64,000 nucleotides of DNA from Rhabdornis inornatus (GCA_013397075.1 VWZS01002820.1:909118-973117), one strand, 5' to 3'; positions 22,277-33,660 are shown, numbered from the stretch's first letter. Notes: generated from the sequence alone by a model not told the origin. Translations and numbers: made by a program.

Positions 22277-23829
22277 GTAGGAGAGAGCACGAATGGAGCG
22301 GCGGGACACCGGGAGTGGAGTGGGGGACACACACCGGCAATGGAGGGGACCCATCGGGGCTGGAGTTGAGGGACGCATTTGGGATGTAGGGTGGGACGTC
22401 GGGGATGAGGACGCACATGCCGGGAGATGGAGTAGGGGGACACGAGCAATGGAGGGGACACCGGGGATGGAAGGGGTAGAAAAGGGGGGACACAGCGCAG
22501 ATGGATAGAGGGGCTGCCCAGGGGATGGAGGGACACTCCGGGGATGGAGGAGAGGGACGCAGCGGGTGATGGGGACACTGACACACCGGATAGANGAGTG
22601 GGGGACACCTCAGGGATGGAGGGGACACCGGCAAAGGGAGGACGTCCCAGGGGTGGAGGCGGGGAAGGACACACGGGAGATGGGTGGAGCGGACGCACCG
22701 GGGATTGGAGAGGGAACACAGAGGGGATGGAGGAGCGGGGACACTCGGGGATGGGAACGTCGGCCCCGCTGATCCGCCCGCCTCCTCTGTCACCCCCAGC
22801 CTTTCCCGTGCGCCGAGGACGAGGACTGCGGCCCCGAGGAGTTCTGCGGGGGGGCGGCCCGCGGCGGGGGGGCCCCGCTGTGCCTCGGCTGCCGGCGGCG
22901 CCGCAAGCGCTGCCTGCGCGATGCCATGTGCTGCCCCGGCATGACCTGCAGCAACGGTGAGGGCAGGGCACACCCGGGGCGGGGGGCCGCGGGAGGGGTC
23001 GGGGTCCCACGCGTGGCTGACAGCCGCCCCACTGCCCCCGCAGGTCTCTGCACGCCCCTGGAGCCGCCCCACGGAGCGGCCGAGCTGGAGGAGATGGGCA
23101 CTGAGGCGCTGCCCCGACGGACGCCTGCTCCCGCCTGGCTCCCCACTGCCAAAGGTGAGGAGCCCCCGCTGCTGCCACCCCGCAGTCCCGCCTGAGGCTA
23201 CCATCCTTCCCTGCTGTCCCCTGGGATCTGTCCGGGATGCCCATCCTTCCCTGCTGTCCCCCGTGGGATCAGTCGGGATGTCCACAATGTCGGTGTCCCG
23301 CACGGCATCAGTCCAGGATGCCCTTTCTGGTCCTCCATCTGCCATGGGGTGGGTCCGGGATGCCTCCCTTTCCCTCCTGTCCCCTGTGGGATCGATCCGG
23401 GATGCCCCCCAGCCCCACTGAGTCCAGAAGATAAACCCGGGATGCGCAGCCCGCCCATGGGGTGGTTCGGGATGCCCGCATCGGTCTGGAATGCCCACCC
23501 TGTCCCAGTGTCCCGTTACGAGCGATGCCCACCCGGTGTCCCCCGCCCGGCTGAGCATCCCCCGCTGCCCCCACGCAGGCCAGGAGGGTGACATCTGCCT
23601 GCGCTCGTCGGACTGCGCGGCCGGGCTGTGCTGCGCCCGCCACTTCTGGTCCAAGATCTGCAAGCCGGTGCTGCGGGAGGGGCAGGTGTGCACCCGGCAC
23701 CGGCGGAAAGGCGCCCACGGCCTGGAGATCTTCCAGCGCTGCCCGTGTGCCGAGGGGCTGGCGTGTCGCCTGCAGCGAGAGCACGGCCCCGCCGACGCGT
23801 CCCGCCTGCACACGTGCCAGCGGCACTGA
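22085..23829 (+). CDS. DKK1: Dickkopf-1, secreted Wnt/beta-catenin antagonist
   Basis: DKK1 is secreted, binds LRP5/6 and Kremen at the cell surface and blocks canonical Wnt signalling, for example in head and limb patterning and bone. Four exons (192, 157, 111 and 251 nt) join in frame to 236 residues plus stop. Residues 1 to about 22 form a signal peptide (MRGLVALLAALSCAAPAG). The NAIK at 30-33 is the N-terminal LRP6-binding NXI motif. The first cysteine-rich domain spans Cys68-Cys119 and the second Cys160-Cys233, each with ten cysteines. The colipase-fold C-terminal domain with CCARHFWSKICKPVL and the ending RLHTCQRH is diagnostic for DKK1. It is about 30 residues shorter than human DKK1 (266): the Ala/Pro/Gly-rich N-terminus and the linker are reduced. 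No N-glycosylation sequon is present. The start was chosen because it is the first ATG after the inferred 5'UTR, has A at -3, and opens the signal peptide. Confidence 0.97.
22290..22770. repeat. Degenerate minisatellite in DKK1 intron 1
   Basis: The intron is made almost wholly of imperfect units built on GGGGACAC, ACCGGGGATGGAG and similar, about 20-30 bases each. It leaves only the splice sites as unique sequence. One ambiguous base is at 22595. Confidence 0.7.
22800..22956 (+). CDS. DKK1: DKK1 exon 2: first cysteine-rich domain
   Basis: The acceptor is CACCCCCAG and the donor is ACG/GTGAGG. It encodes PFPCAEDEDCGPEEFC, a Gly/Ala-rich loop, and LCLGCRRRRKRCLRDAMCC with PGMTCSN. Nine of the ten cysteines of the first domain are here. 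The loop GGAARGGGAP replaces the human SPTRGGDAGV region. Confidence 0.95.
23044..23154 (+). CDS. DKK1: DKK1 exon 3: inter-domain linker
   Basis: The acceptor is CCCCCGCAG and the donor is AAAG/GTGAGG. The exon completes a split glycine, gives the last cysteine of domain 1 (LC) and then an acidic, proline-rich linker (residues 120-153). The linker is shorter and compositionally unlike the mammalian one, but both exon phases match. Confidence 0.9.
23195..23545. repeat. Degenerate minisatellite in DKK1 intron 3
   Basis: Imperfect units of roughly 40-55 bases recur, each with CTGTCCCCTGTGGGATC and then a TCCGGGATGCCC core. At least six degenerate copies can be followed by eye. Confidence 0.7.
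23579..23829 (+). CDS. DKK1: DKK1 exon 4: C-terminal LRP6/Kremen-binding domain
   Basis: The acceptor is CCCCACGCAG and TGA is at 23827-23829. It encodes GQEGDICLRSSDCAAGLCC, ARHFWSKICKPVLREGQVC and TRHRRKGAHGLEIFQRC through to HTCQRH. All ten cysteines are present. Position RCPCAEG differs from the RCYCGEG I recall in mammals, and PADASRLH lacks the sequon found in human DKK1. Confidence 0.97.
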
Positions 23830-24170
23830 GCGACAGACGGACGGACGCGACGGGACGGACGGACGCGACAGACTCCGGCCCCGCCGGAGCGAAGGTTGTT
23901 TCTCAAGGGAACTACTCCGAAGCGACTTCTTGCAGTACGTTACTGTGTTGTGAATACTCGAGCTGGCACTTAGCTGTACATAACGCCGGGACTTCCAATG
24001 ACTTTTCATGAGTTATTATTTTGTGTTTCTCTGAGGGTGCTGCCTGGCGCTCTTCAAGCCGTGACTGTGACTTTGTACACACTGGGTTTTTCATTCTGGC
24101 TCGAAGGGATGCCGCCGTCTGCGTGCGAACGAGCGAGCGAATAAACTCTTTAAATTCACCCTGCGCTGCC
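23830..24170 (+). other. DKK1: DKK1 3'UTR (proximal form)
   Basis: The stretch runs from the TGA to just past the first poly(A) signal. It starts with short GACGGACG repeats and then becomes AT-richer. A longer form could reach the second signal at 24499. Confidence 0.65.
24140..24145 (+). promoter_or_regulatory. DKK1: Poly(A) signal AATAAA, proximal, DKK1
   Basis: A canonical hexamer lies 311 bases after the stop, followed by GT-rich sequence (CTTGCCCGTGTGGGG) some 35 bases on. Confidence 0.65.
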
Positions 24171-24498
24171 TCCACGTCCTTGCCCGTGTGGGGCTGCCCC
24201 GAGGGAGGGAGGATGTGCCCGGGGGGAAGAGAGACGGGGCGGGGGGTTCATCCCCAGAGTCCCATGGGAAAGGCTGCTGGTTGTCACTGTTTATCCAGCT
24301 GCTTTTTAGGAATTCCGTGGTCGCCACTGATGCCCTCTGGCCACCGAGCCGAGGAGAGGGAGGGTGGCTGGGGCTCTGGGAAGAGCACCTGGCAGCAGAA
24401 TCCCTCTCCCTGGTTTTGGGAGGGAGTGAGGGGTCACCGGAGGGGCTGTGCTGGACCAACCACGGGCGCTGCCGTCTCGACCATCTTGCTCCATGCAC

Positions 24499-24504
24499 AA
24501 TAAA
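24499..24504 (+). promoter_or_regulatory. DKK1: Poly(A) signal AATAAA, distal, possible DKK1 alternative end
   Basis: A second canonical hexamer is followed by T-rich and GT-rich sequence (TTTTTCCCTTCACTTTGTGG). Which of the two is used cannot be decided from the sequence. Confidence 0.5.
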
Positions 24505-26899
24505 GATCTATTTTTCCCTTCACTTTGTGGCTTATTCCTGCGGCTCTTCAGCCTTTTGGGATGGCTTGGAGGGAGGGAAAGCTGCGAGCACACGTTTTTC
24601 CCCACCCCTTTAGCTGCCCCCCTATTTCAGGCGGTTGGTTATGAGTGGGGAGCCTGGGGCTGCTGGGCTGCAGGTGCAGTGCTGGCTCTTGCCAGGCTGC
24701 CCTCAGCCTCCCTGCAACCTGGGGAAGGGGTTTGGGGCGCAAAACCACGGTGGAGCCTTCCCCGAACACCCCAAAAGTGCTTTGCACCCCTGCCCAAATC
24801 CAGCACATCCCTGGGGCCCTCCGAGGGCACCGTGTAGGGGAGCATCCCTTAAATGCTCATGGGTGTTTGGTGCCTTTGGGGTTGGTGCTGCCTCTTTAGG
24901 GCATTTAATTCCCCGGAAAAGATGGGATTGTGGAATACCAGCCTCACTGCAGCTCTGCCAGGAGCCTGGCAGTGCCAGGAGGTGCTGAACCAAGGCCACA
25001 GGCACAGAAAATGTAAAAGAGGGAGAACAGCCCCAGGGAAAGGCAAACATTCAAAGGATCATTCCCAGCTTCCTTCCAGCTCTGGAACTGGCTGAGAACA
25101 GCCAAAACTCCCCCAGACTGGAGGGTAAAACACTGACGGTCCTTAAACCACCTAAACCTGTCCTTTAAGTCTCTTTGGAGCAGCTTTTACTGGAGTCACA
25201 GCATGAGCTGGGTGTTGAACCCTGAAAGAGTTCCTGACTCAGAGGCTGGAGTTGAGTGCTTGAATCATCACTCAAGGCTGTGAAAATTTAAAAAAAAAAA
25301 AGTTTAAAAGTACTTTTAAAAGCCATAGTTAAAAAAATAAGATTGCACAACATACATAATGATATAATTATTTTATTATCATAATAATGTTATGCCCACA
25401 AAGAGTCAATGGCACTAGGGCAATGAAGGGACATGGCTAAGAAAAGCATCAGGAACTGTTTAAATGGGTTCAGATCTGTCATGAACAGCGTCATATTTTA
25501 TCCCTAAGACATTTAAACCACTGTCATTAGGTTCAGGACTTTTTTTTCCAGAGAGTGAGAAGGACCAGCATACAGCTTTGACACCTCTGCAGGCAGGGAA
25601 AAATACCCTTGTGGGGCATTAAATACCATTTCTCATCCTCTTTGGTACATCTTTGTCCTCCACCCTCTTTTGTTCAGGTTGGCCATCTCCACACCTGTCC
25701 TTACATTGGCCAAAAATGCTTTGCATGCCTTGACATTCTTCACTTTCCCAGCCTGGAGAAGGAAAAAAGAGCATTTTTAGCAGCCATTCTGAGGCAAGAG
25801 GAGCTCAGGTCAGCACTGGTTGCATCTGTGTCCCGTGGTCTGTGCCCAGCAGGATGGATGCTGTCACAGACATCTCCAGGCTGCTCCAATTCATAGATAG
25901 ATTCCACAAAAACAATGGTTTTGGTGGGTTTTATTCCCTCCTCTCCCCCCTTACCACATCTGCAGTCAGGAACTCTTCCCATTTCTTCCCCTTTTGGACT
26001 TTCGGGGTTTGTTCTGTAGGTAAATCCAAGAATCTGGGTTTAGTAGATCCAAGAAATTGGATTTAGTAACATCCCTTAGGAAAAAAAATCATGAGGATAC
26101 GACCCTGTGTCTGTTAAGATTAAACAAAAGTTGTCCTTGAAGGGAGGGATTTTCAGTCTTCCCTTGACCTTGAGCATCATTCTGTCCCCAAAACCTGAAC
26201 CCACTTTAGGTCTGCATCATCCTGGGAAGTCAAAATACTCCTCTAGCAGCTCAGGAATGGAGATAAGCAGCCCCTGAGCCCTGGAAATGTGGTCACGGGG
26301 AGGCAGAAGCCAAGGCTGCTCGTGTCCCCCTTTCCCAGGGGAAAGGCACTGGAAGGTGGGTGGGAGGCAGTGGGGTTCCTTGAGAAATAAGCAGATTCTC
26401 CTTATCAGAAATGCCTGAATTAATCCCTTGCAAGCCCCAAACCAACCCAATAACAACAACAACAAAAAAGGCTTGTGGGAAGTAGAAAATATAAAACTTG
26501 GGGAAAAAATGGAATGTGTGGAGCCTCTATGTCTGGACTGGCTGGTGTGTCCAGTCTGGATCTCCTGCTCTGATCCAGAGGGAAGACAGGGAGAAAGCTC
26601 AGCCTTCAGCTCCTGACACGCAAACCGGTGACCCCTGCTGGGAAAGGCATCTCAGGATGCACTTGCCCACCATTCTCCTCCTCTCTCAGGAAATTTTTCC
26701 CTCCAAAAAGCCAGAAAAAACCCCTTTATCCTAAGCAAGAGGAGAGTCAATAAAAGAAGCAGGTTTTGTTGGATAAAAAATTTTGGCACTTCTGGTGTAC
26801 TCACTGCTCCTGCTCTTAGGGCTGGAAGAGCTTCAACAAAGCTCTGTGAAATTCAATATTAATATTTATAATAATAGAAATCCATCAAGTAGCCTCTCA
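24505..26899. other. Intergenic, downstream of DKK1, no gene seen
   Basis: The sequence is unique. An A/T-rich run with short palindromic TTTAAAAGTACTTTTAAAAG lies near 25301-25321, and a small AAC repeat near 26449-26466. No splice-linked coding frame is recognised. Confidence 0.7.
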
Positions 26900-27073
26900 T
26901 AATGGCTTCTGCTGGAAAGGGACACCTTCCACTATCCCAGGCTGCTCCAAGCACCAAAGTCCAACCTGGCCTTGGACACTGCCAGGGATCCAGGGGCAGC
27001 CACAGCTTCTCTGGGCACCCTGTGCCAGGGTCTGCCCACTCTCCCAGGGAACAATTCCTTCCTAATATTCCAG
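26900..27073 (-). mobile_element. CR1-type LINE 3' fragment
   Basis: On the plus strand GGGACACCTTCCACTATCCC runs through CTTCTCTGGGCACCCTGTGC to AACAATTCCTTCCTAATATT. The terminal 3' end is lost. Confidence 0.85.
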
Positions 27074-28483
27074 GAACAGTCGTGGCATAAAGGAATTAAA
27101 CTTCCAAGGAGGGAGGATGGGACAACAGCGCAGTTTTTGCTGTCATTTGGGGAGATTTCAGGGAAGCAAATCCTATTTTCTTATCATTTCCTTCTTAAGT
27201 TCTTTCAGAAACCACCTACGCTCCAAGCTGTTGCACAGAATCGCCCCTTTTACTTTTTAATGATTGTTTAAAGCCGATGCTCACACCCTCCTCTCTTCCA
27301 TTGATCTTCACGTCGCATTTAAAACTAAATGTCCCAAAAAACGCTCGTGTGAGGACTAAAACCTCACACAGCGCAAGAAAGGGTTACAAAACCCCTTGAA
27401 TCTGCCCGCAGGCGTTAAAAGGGAAAAATCCCTGTTTTGGTTTTTTTATCCTCACCTCTCCTGACACAGAGCAGAATCCTGCCCCTTTCGGCTCGGGAAG
27501 ATGAAACAGAGGGAGCAGGTGAAAACCTTCGTGGCTGTAACGCAGCACGCGAAGCTTTGCGGTGGTTTTGGGGTTTGTTTTCGCGTTTATTTGGGGCCGC
27601 CTTTTTCTGGGGGGGATTCACCCACCTGCTGGAGCTGCTCTTTGTCCTGAGCCTTTCAGCTGCGGGCTCGGCCGAGCAAGCCTTGATTTCCCTGGGGAGG
27701 GGAAGCGGAGCATCCAGGTGGTCCAGGTGGAAGGTGTGGGTTGCCCATGCCCTGCGCTCCTTCAAACGCATCCCCGCTAATCCAAAGGGATGTTTATTCC
27801 TTTTTTTTTTTTTCTTTTTTTCCCCTTCTCTCAAGGAGCTTTGTTTCCCCTCCCTCAGTGCCTGACTTGTGTCCCTAATTAGCACCTTAAGAGGAGTGAG
27901 GATGACCGGGATACTTAAGGAGGGCACTTCTGGGCAGAGTTCCTAATCCAGCCCGGGCGGAGGGAGGGGACCCATTAGCAGGTGATTTTAGGGAGAATGA
28001 AGACCATCAGCATTTAAATGGGCACGGCCTGATGAAAGGCTTGGCTGGGCTGCAAGAGCCCGTTAAGCTCCGGTGGGGCTTTTCCCCCAAATCCCAGATG
28101 TGGGATAAGGGAAGGGAAGCAGCTGGAGGGCGTGGGAAGGGTATTGTGGGATGGGCAAAGAGTCCGCGTGGGTTTTCCGTGAGGAAGTGGCGCTGTGCCA
28201 GTGCAGAAGGGGTTTAAGGATTCCACAAGGAGGTGGGCACAGCAAAGGGGTAAAGCTGCTGCGAAAACCCCCAAAAGTTTTCTCTTTTCTTTTTTTCTTA
28301 ACATAACTGGGAGCAAGACGTGGGAACAAAGGGTTGTTGCTGTGATGGAAGGAAGGAATGATGTACCTTACAAGGATGGGCGCTGGCATTTTGGGCTTTG
28401 CAGCTTTAATCACCTTTTATTTTACTTTGTAATATTAGATCCATAAGTGACACATAGGATAGATAAATCTGGGGAAAAAAATA
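27074..28483. other. Intergenic, CpG-containing unique segment, no gene seen
   Basis: From 27440 to 27780 CpGs are more frequent than in the flanks, and there is a T-rich run near 27799-27822. A minus-strand open frame of 170 codons covers it but has no domain and a lysine run encoded by the T-tract. It may be regulatory; this is inference. Confidence 0.5.
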
Positions 28484-28560
28484 ATCATGGAGTTGTTAAG
28501 GTTGGCAAAACCTCTAAGAGCATCAAATCAAAATCCTAGTAGGCAACTCAGAAAATTTTG
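28484..28560 (-). mobile_element. Probable diverged CR1 3' end
   Basis: ATCATGGAGTTGTTAAGGTT followed by GGCAAAACCTCTAAGAGCAT matches the minus-strand end of an older CR1 subfamily. Confidence 0.5.
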
Positions 28561-29770
28561 CAACTCCAGAAGCACACAACTGTGGAAAACATGGGATGAG
28601 GAGGTGGGAGCGTGTTCCCAGGAAAATTTGGCAGCTCCCAGGTGCCAAAGGGAGGGCAGGAGAGGTCTGGAAGGCTGTAAACAATGCTCAGGACATGACT
28701 GAGGGTTATTTTTGTTCTTCCCAATGCAAGGAGGAGCTGGAGTGTCCAGCTCAGAACAAACCCAGCACTCTCCAGGTTGAGCAGCTGGGGGCCACAAATA
28801 AATCTCCTGACTGGAGTCACTTGGGGACAAGGGGAATTCATGGAAGATGGAGATTGGGGGCTGACTACTGGCTAGAAAATCTCTAAATGCTGATTATGGG
28901 CACTGGGGAGGATCATTCTGGAAGAATCTGGAGTTGTGGGAGGGTTTATTTAATTATTAATTTTGTTTTTCCTGGTTGCTGGCCTTGTTGAGGTGATCCA
29001 GGGCTGCTGTCAGATGCACTGGGAAGTGTTGGTCCTTATTTATTTCTTCATGATTTTAAACTAAACCCTCCTCTGAAACACATCATTGGTTGAAGATGCT
29101 GATTTTGAGAGGAAAAAGGGATTTTTCTGGTGAGAAGTGTCCCTACCCATGGCAGGGGTTGGGATGAGGTGATCTCTCAGGTCCAACTTCCTTCCTGTGA
29201 CCTGTCCTGCAACAGGTTCTCAAGCCACTCTTGTCTTTGGGTGATAAAAATATTTGATAAAAAAATACAATTCAAAAATTGAAATATCTGATTTTATGCC
29301 TGGCTTAATATTTCTGAGGCTTCTGGAATTGGATTTAAAACACACCAATGCCACCATCCATCAGTAAAGAATTAGATTATTTTTAAGATTTTTTCCATCC
29401 CAAAGTATGGATTTTTATGGCATTAAAAGAAGGACAAAGTGTTGAAGGACACATTCCACGATTGGTTTCCTTTCTCTATTTTGTTTTTTAATTAATCCTG
29501 GGAGCCACAAATGAAAGTATTTCTATACAGTATTGATCTTACCTTAATTCTCTGTTTTCCATTAATTTATGGGGGGGGGCGGGTGTTGTAGCTTCACTGC
29601 CAGCCCAGGTGGCCCTTGAAAATACCAACTTCCCAATTTGGGAAGAAATTAGACAATCCTGGAAGTCTTGGACCTCACCCTTCTATTTCTGAACAACTAG
29701 ATTCACACAAAGAACATTAAATCCAAACCATTTTCATTTATTTTAGCATCTCTCCATTGAACGGGGATGG
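28561..29770. other. Intergenic, AT-rich, no gene seen
   Basis: The sequence is mostly unique. A weak plus-strand CR1-like end (CCCATGGCAGGGGTTGGGAT) lies near 29128-29200 and a short G run near 29571-29580. Confidence 0.6.
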
Positions 29771-30033
29771 TTTCAAAGTTTGGGGTGGCCCCGAGGTGTG
29801 TGAGCAGTTTTCTGCAGATTTGGGGTGTCCCCAGAGTGTGAGGAGGTCTCTGCAAGTTTGGGGCACCCCAAGGTGTGTGAGGATGTCCCTGGTGGTTTGG
29901 GGTGGCCCCAAGGCGTGTGAGCAGGTCCCTCACAGTTTGGGGCACCCCAAGGTGTATGGGCAGGTCCCTGCAGGTGTGGGGTGGCCCCAAGGCGTGTGAG
30001 CAGGTCCCTGCAGGTTTAGGGTGGCCCCAAGCC
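29771..30033. repeat. Minisatellite, 39-40 bp unit, about 6.5 copies
   Basis: Each unit reads TTTGGGGTGGCCCCAAGG, then a GTGTGAGCAGGTCCCTGCAG-like part. Copies alternate between GGGGTGGCCCC and GGGGCACCCC at the same position, suggesting a higher-order two-unit pattern. Confidence 0.92.
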
Positions 30034-30434
30034 GCCCATCCCTCCGAGGATGAGCCGATCCTTCCCTATCTCGGTGGTTTTGCCGTCCCAGCCCTCTCCT
30101 GTTAGTGGGTTTGGGGCCACGCCAGCAGTGCTGCCTGCCCATAAATGACCATGCCAGGAATGCAGCTCCTGCTGGCTGCAGCCCAGCCTGGGCAGGGATG
30201 AGTGATGGCAGCACCGAGCCCCGATCTTGCCCCTATTTGGAGCCCTGCTCCGTGCACACCACAACCCGGGGGATGCTCTGGGAGAGGAGGTGAGGGAAGA
30301 GTCTGGAGCTGTTTCCTGACTCCCATCCACGGGGACCATTTGAGCCCATGGACTTTGAATTTTCAGCTTACACCACAGAACTTTCTGCAGAAAACAGCTT
30401 TTCAGTTTTAAACCTGTCAGGGTTTTTGGGGTGC

Positions 30435-30630
30435 TCAGGAAGAATTCCTTCCTGGAAAGGGTGGTCAGTGCCTGGAAGGGATGTGGTGGAGTCCCCATCC
30501 CTGGAGGTGTCCAAGGAAGGGCTGGACGTGGCACTCAATGCTCTGGGCTGGGGACGAGGTGGGCATCAGGCACAGCTTGGACTGGATGATCCTGGAAGTC
30601 TTTTCCAACCTGATTTTAATGATCCTGGCT
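30435..30630 (+). mobile_element. CR1-type LINE 3' fragment
   Basis: GGAAAGGGTGGTCAGTGCCT through CCATCCCTGGAGGTGTCCAA to CTTGGACTGGATGATCCTGG matches the CR1 tail of the same type as at 60-300, here in plus orientation. Confidence 0.82.
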
Positions 30631-31497
30631 GGGCCCAATCTCGGTGAGATCAACATCTTCACTCCTGGGCAACGCTCCTGCTCAACCCCAGCATTGTCCC
30701 AGAGCATTTACGGGGATTTTAGAGGAGGTTTATTCGTGCCAGATGATTCTCCCCCGCCATGGCAAGGCACTATTATGGGCAATATTGAAGTATTTTGTCC
30801 CCTCATGTGTTATCTTCCAGCTCCTCCTTAGCCAGGCAGGTAGGGACTTGGGACACCATGAAACCTGTCCCTGTGCCAGTGATCTCCTCTCATCTCAGAT
30901 AATGCCATTCCAGAGCTGCAGAGCTGGATCCTTTGCCCCAGCAAACATTAATTCCCTCAGAAAGCTGGCAAGGCTCACTGGCAGGGGCTGGCCTCTCTGA
31001 GTTACCAGGAAGAAGCAGGAATGCCAAAGGGAAGCCTTTGTACCCAAATTATTGCTGTATTTTAGCCCCTGCTGTAGTATTTTCTGCTGTCCCAGGAGCT
31101 CGGGACAGCACCAGTTCCATGTCACTGAAAGCTGGTAGGGGCTGCAGGGGTCCCACCATGACAAGAGGAGACTCTGGCATGGAGAGGGGGGATGGGTTCC
31201 TGGAAAAATGCATTCAGCAATTCCCTGGTTTTGAAACCAAAATCGGCCAGAGTGATCAACAGGGAGGGAAATCCCTTTTCTCAGTTCATGTCCCATGCAT
31301 TTAAAATTTTCTCTCATAATACTTTTGGTTTAGAGGTCACATTCTCAAAGAGAAACAAAAACATTTAATTGTTGGCCAAAGCATTGCATTGGGAAAAGAG
31401 GCTTCTAGCTGACCTTTTTGGATCTGTTTAAAAACCCATCAAGGTGGTTCTGGGTTTAGTTTTTGGGGGGGTTTTTGACAACTGGGAGCAAGGAACC

Positions 31498-31640
31498 ATC
31501 ATGGAACAGTTTGGGTTGGAAGGTTCTTTAAAGTCCACCCAGTGCCACCCCTGCCATGGGCAGGGACACCTTCCACTATCCCAGATTACTTCAAGCCCCA
31601 TCCAGCCTGGCCTTGGACACGGCCAGGGGTCCAGGGAAGG
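31498..31640 (-). mobile_element. CR1-type LINE 3' fragment
   Basis: On the plus strand ATCATGGAACAGTTTGGGTT then GGCAGGGACACCTTCCACTA and CAGCCTGGCCTTGGACACGG show the 3' tail. Confidence 0.85.
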
Positions 31641-33309
31641 AATTCCAGCAGGGCTCCTATTATCCTGCTGCCACCTCCGTGGATTTATTTATATCCTGTT
31701 GGGTTTATGAATCCTCATAGTACCACAACCTTATTTTAAAAAGCACCAAGAGCACTGAGTTGCACTGAAGAATATCAGTTCCCTCTGAATATCAGTTCTC
31801 CCAGGTTTCACTGCTCTTTAAAAGCTGACTTCCATGTGGAATATACAGCCAGGTGCTGTCTTGGAGGTCGCTGTTTGTGACTCAAGTGGCAGCAAAGGAG
31901 CGGTGACCACCCCAGATGCTGGAGCTGCTGGATTTCATGCTCTTGAGCAACCCCAGGTACTGGCTGGATTTTTTTCCCATTTTTGCTGCCTACAGATCAC
32001 GTCTCTGTACTGCTGAACTTCCTGGCCTTGGGAAAAGGCCAAGTTCTGCCCTGAGAAGCTCCTGATGGAGCACAGAGTGCTGCCTACGTGGCCTGGGGGT
32101 GGTGATGCCCTGCCTGCTGTGCTGGTGCCAGCGAGGCTGGGCAGCATCCCTCAGCTCCCAGGAGGGCTTTGATACCCCCTGGAGTTGGGATCATACTCCT
32201 GATGGTGAATTTCAACTTCTTGTGCCAGAAAAGGCTGAGGAAACCAGGCCCTTCTTACCTGTGCATCTCAATCCTTTCTTAGACCTGACTCTCTCTTGAG
32301 TTGTGGATGTAATTAAATAAAAAATTAGTAAAGCAAGAGCCTTTCAAAGCCAGAACTTTTAGTGTTGCCATGAACCCTTAGGCTTGAGCACCTTTTCCAG
32401 CCTAATTCAGAACCTTCACTGTCATTAAAATGGGGAAATTGCAGCCTATGCTGGTTTTGATAAGAGAAATGTATTTTCCAGGAGTGTGTGGGTAACTCAA
32501 CCTCAATTTTTTAGTTTATCCCTCAAACCCTGTTGAACCTCAGACCATCACTTTTGCACATATTTCAGTTCTAATTTCCTCCTTGTCGATACAGTTTCAA
32601 TTACTTTCAAATCAACACTGGGCACTTCACATCTAATCCTGTGGAACAAGATAAGGACCATGTGTTTCTCTGTTCAGGAGAAGTTCTGAGGTGGATCTTT
32701 CCAGGTCTGTACTTTAGGAAGGGCTCTGGGTTTAGTTCAGTACTGACTTAGTTTTGCACGGCTGCTGAAATAGGATAAATCAGTGTGGGAATTTTTAAAA
32801 CAAAATTTATGGCTTCTCACTGACACAAACTCAAATCCCTTCTGGGGTGAGAAGCAAAATTCCTGAAGGAAAAAAAACTCCACTATTTTTCTTCCCAGCG
32901 TGACTTGGTGTGCTCGTGAGCTGTTCCCTAGGTTTGGATAAAACAGAGATGAGTAAGAAAAATCAGATTTTGCCAAGAACAAGGAGAGCACGGGATCCTG
33001 CTGGGCCTTTGTTTTTGTTTACTTCCAAGGGGTGTTTGAGGAACAGAAGATGAGGTCACTGGGAGCAGTGGTGGTACAGACAGAGCTTTTTAAGGCACAA
33101 GCTGGACCCCTTATCTCCCTCCTTATCTTTACTAGGATGGCTGGGCGTTGGTTTAGTCAGAGCCAGAGCTTCTGTTGCAACCTCGGAGCTCTTGGGCTCT
33201 CCCTCCCTCATCCTTCAGGCTGAGCTTCACGTTTGGAATCTGCTTCTCTCTGCCCTGGATTGCAGCACGCATCCATGGGATTGTGACATTCCCTGCTCTG
33301 CCCTGATGA
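31641..33309. other. Intergenic, no gene seen
   Basis: This is unique sequence, AT-rich from about 32300 to 32950. No coding exon, RNA gene or repeat family is recognised. Confidence 0.6.
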
Positions 33310-33660
33310 TCTGTCTCGACCCTTGCAGGGTCACAGACCCAAGGAAGGGACTCATGGGGATCATCCAGTCCACAGAGCCCCCAACAGCCCCACCCTGTGC
33401 ATCCCTGGCAGCGCTGTCCAAGCGCTCCTGGAGCTCTGGCAGCCTCGGGGCCGTGCCCATTCCCTGGGGAGCCTGGGCAGTGCCCAGCACCCTCTGGGGA
33501 AGAGCCTTTCCCTAAAATCCAACCTGACCCTGCCCTGTCCCAGCTCCAGCCATTCCCTGGGTCCTGTCCCTGTCAGAGAGCAGAAATCAGAGCTGCCCAT
33601 GGGAGGATGTTGAAGACCCCAGAGAGGTCTCCCCTCAGTCTCCTCCAGGCTGAATGAAAC
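33310..33660 (-). mobile_element. CR1-type LINE 3' fragment, older subfamily
   Basis: On the plus strand GGATCATCCAGTCCACAGAG through CCTGGGCAGTGCCCAGCACC to CAGTCTCCTCCAGGCTGAAT has the order of a diverged CR1 tail in minus orientation. Confidence 0.72.

Larger units (their letters stand above)
21030..23860. other. DKK1: CpG island over DKK1 promoter and gene body
   Basis: G+C content and CpG frequency rise sharply near 21030 and fall again after the DKK1 stop, in contrast to the AT-rich flanks. The edges are by eye. A 29-base N run (21856-21884) and single ambiguous bases (21652, 22595) lie inside. Confidence 0.8.

Noticed and set aside
21478..23906. Two minus-strand open frames of 588 and 575 codons across DKK1
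   Set aside because: They are antisense to a certain gene, run through the N gap and intron minisatellites, and are proline/arginine-rich low complexity. High GC content removes stop codons by itself.
27415..27927. 170-codon minus-strand open frame
   Set aside because: It contains a lysine run encoded by a T-tract, has no domain and no splice or promoter context. It was kept only as a CpG-containing segment.
30016..30534. 172-codon minus-strand open frame next to the minisatellite
   Set aside because: It covers a CR1 tail and the minisatellite edge, with no domain.
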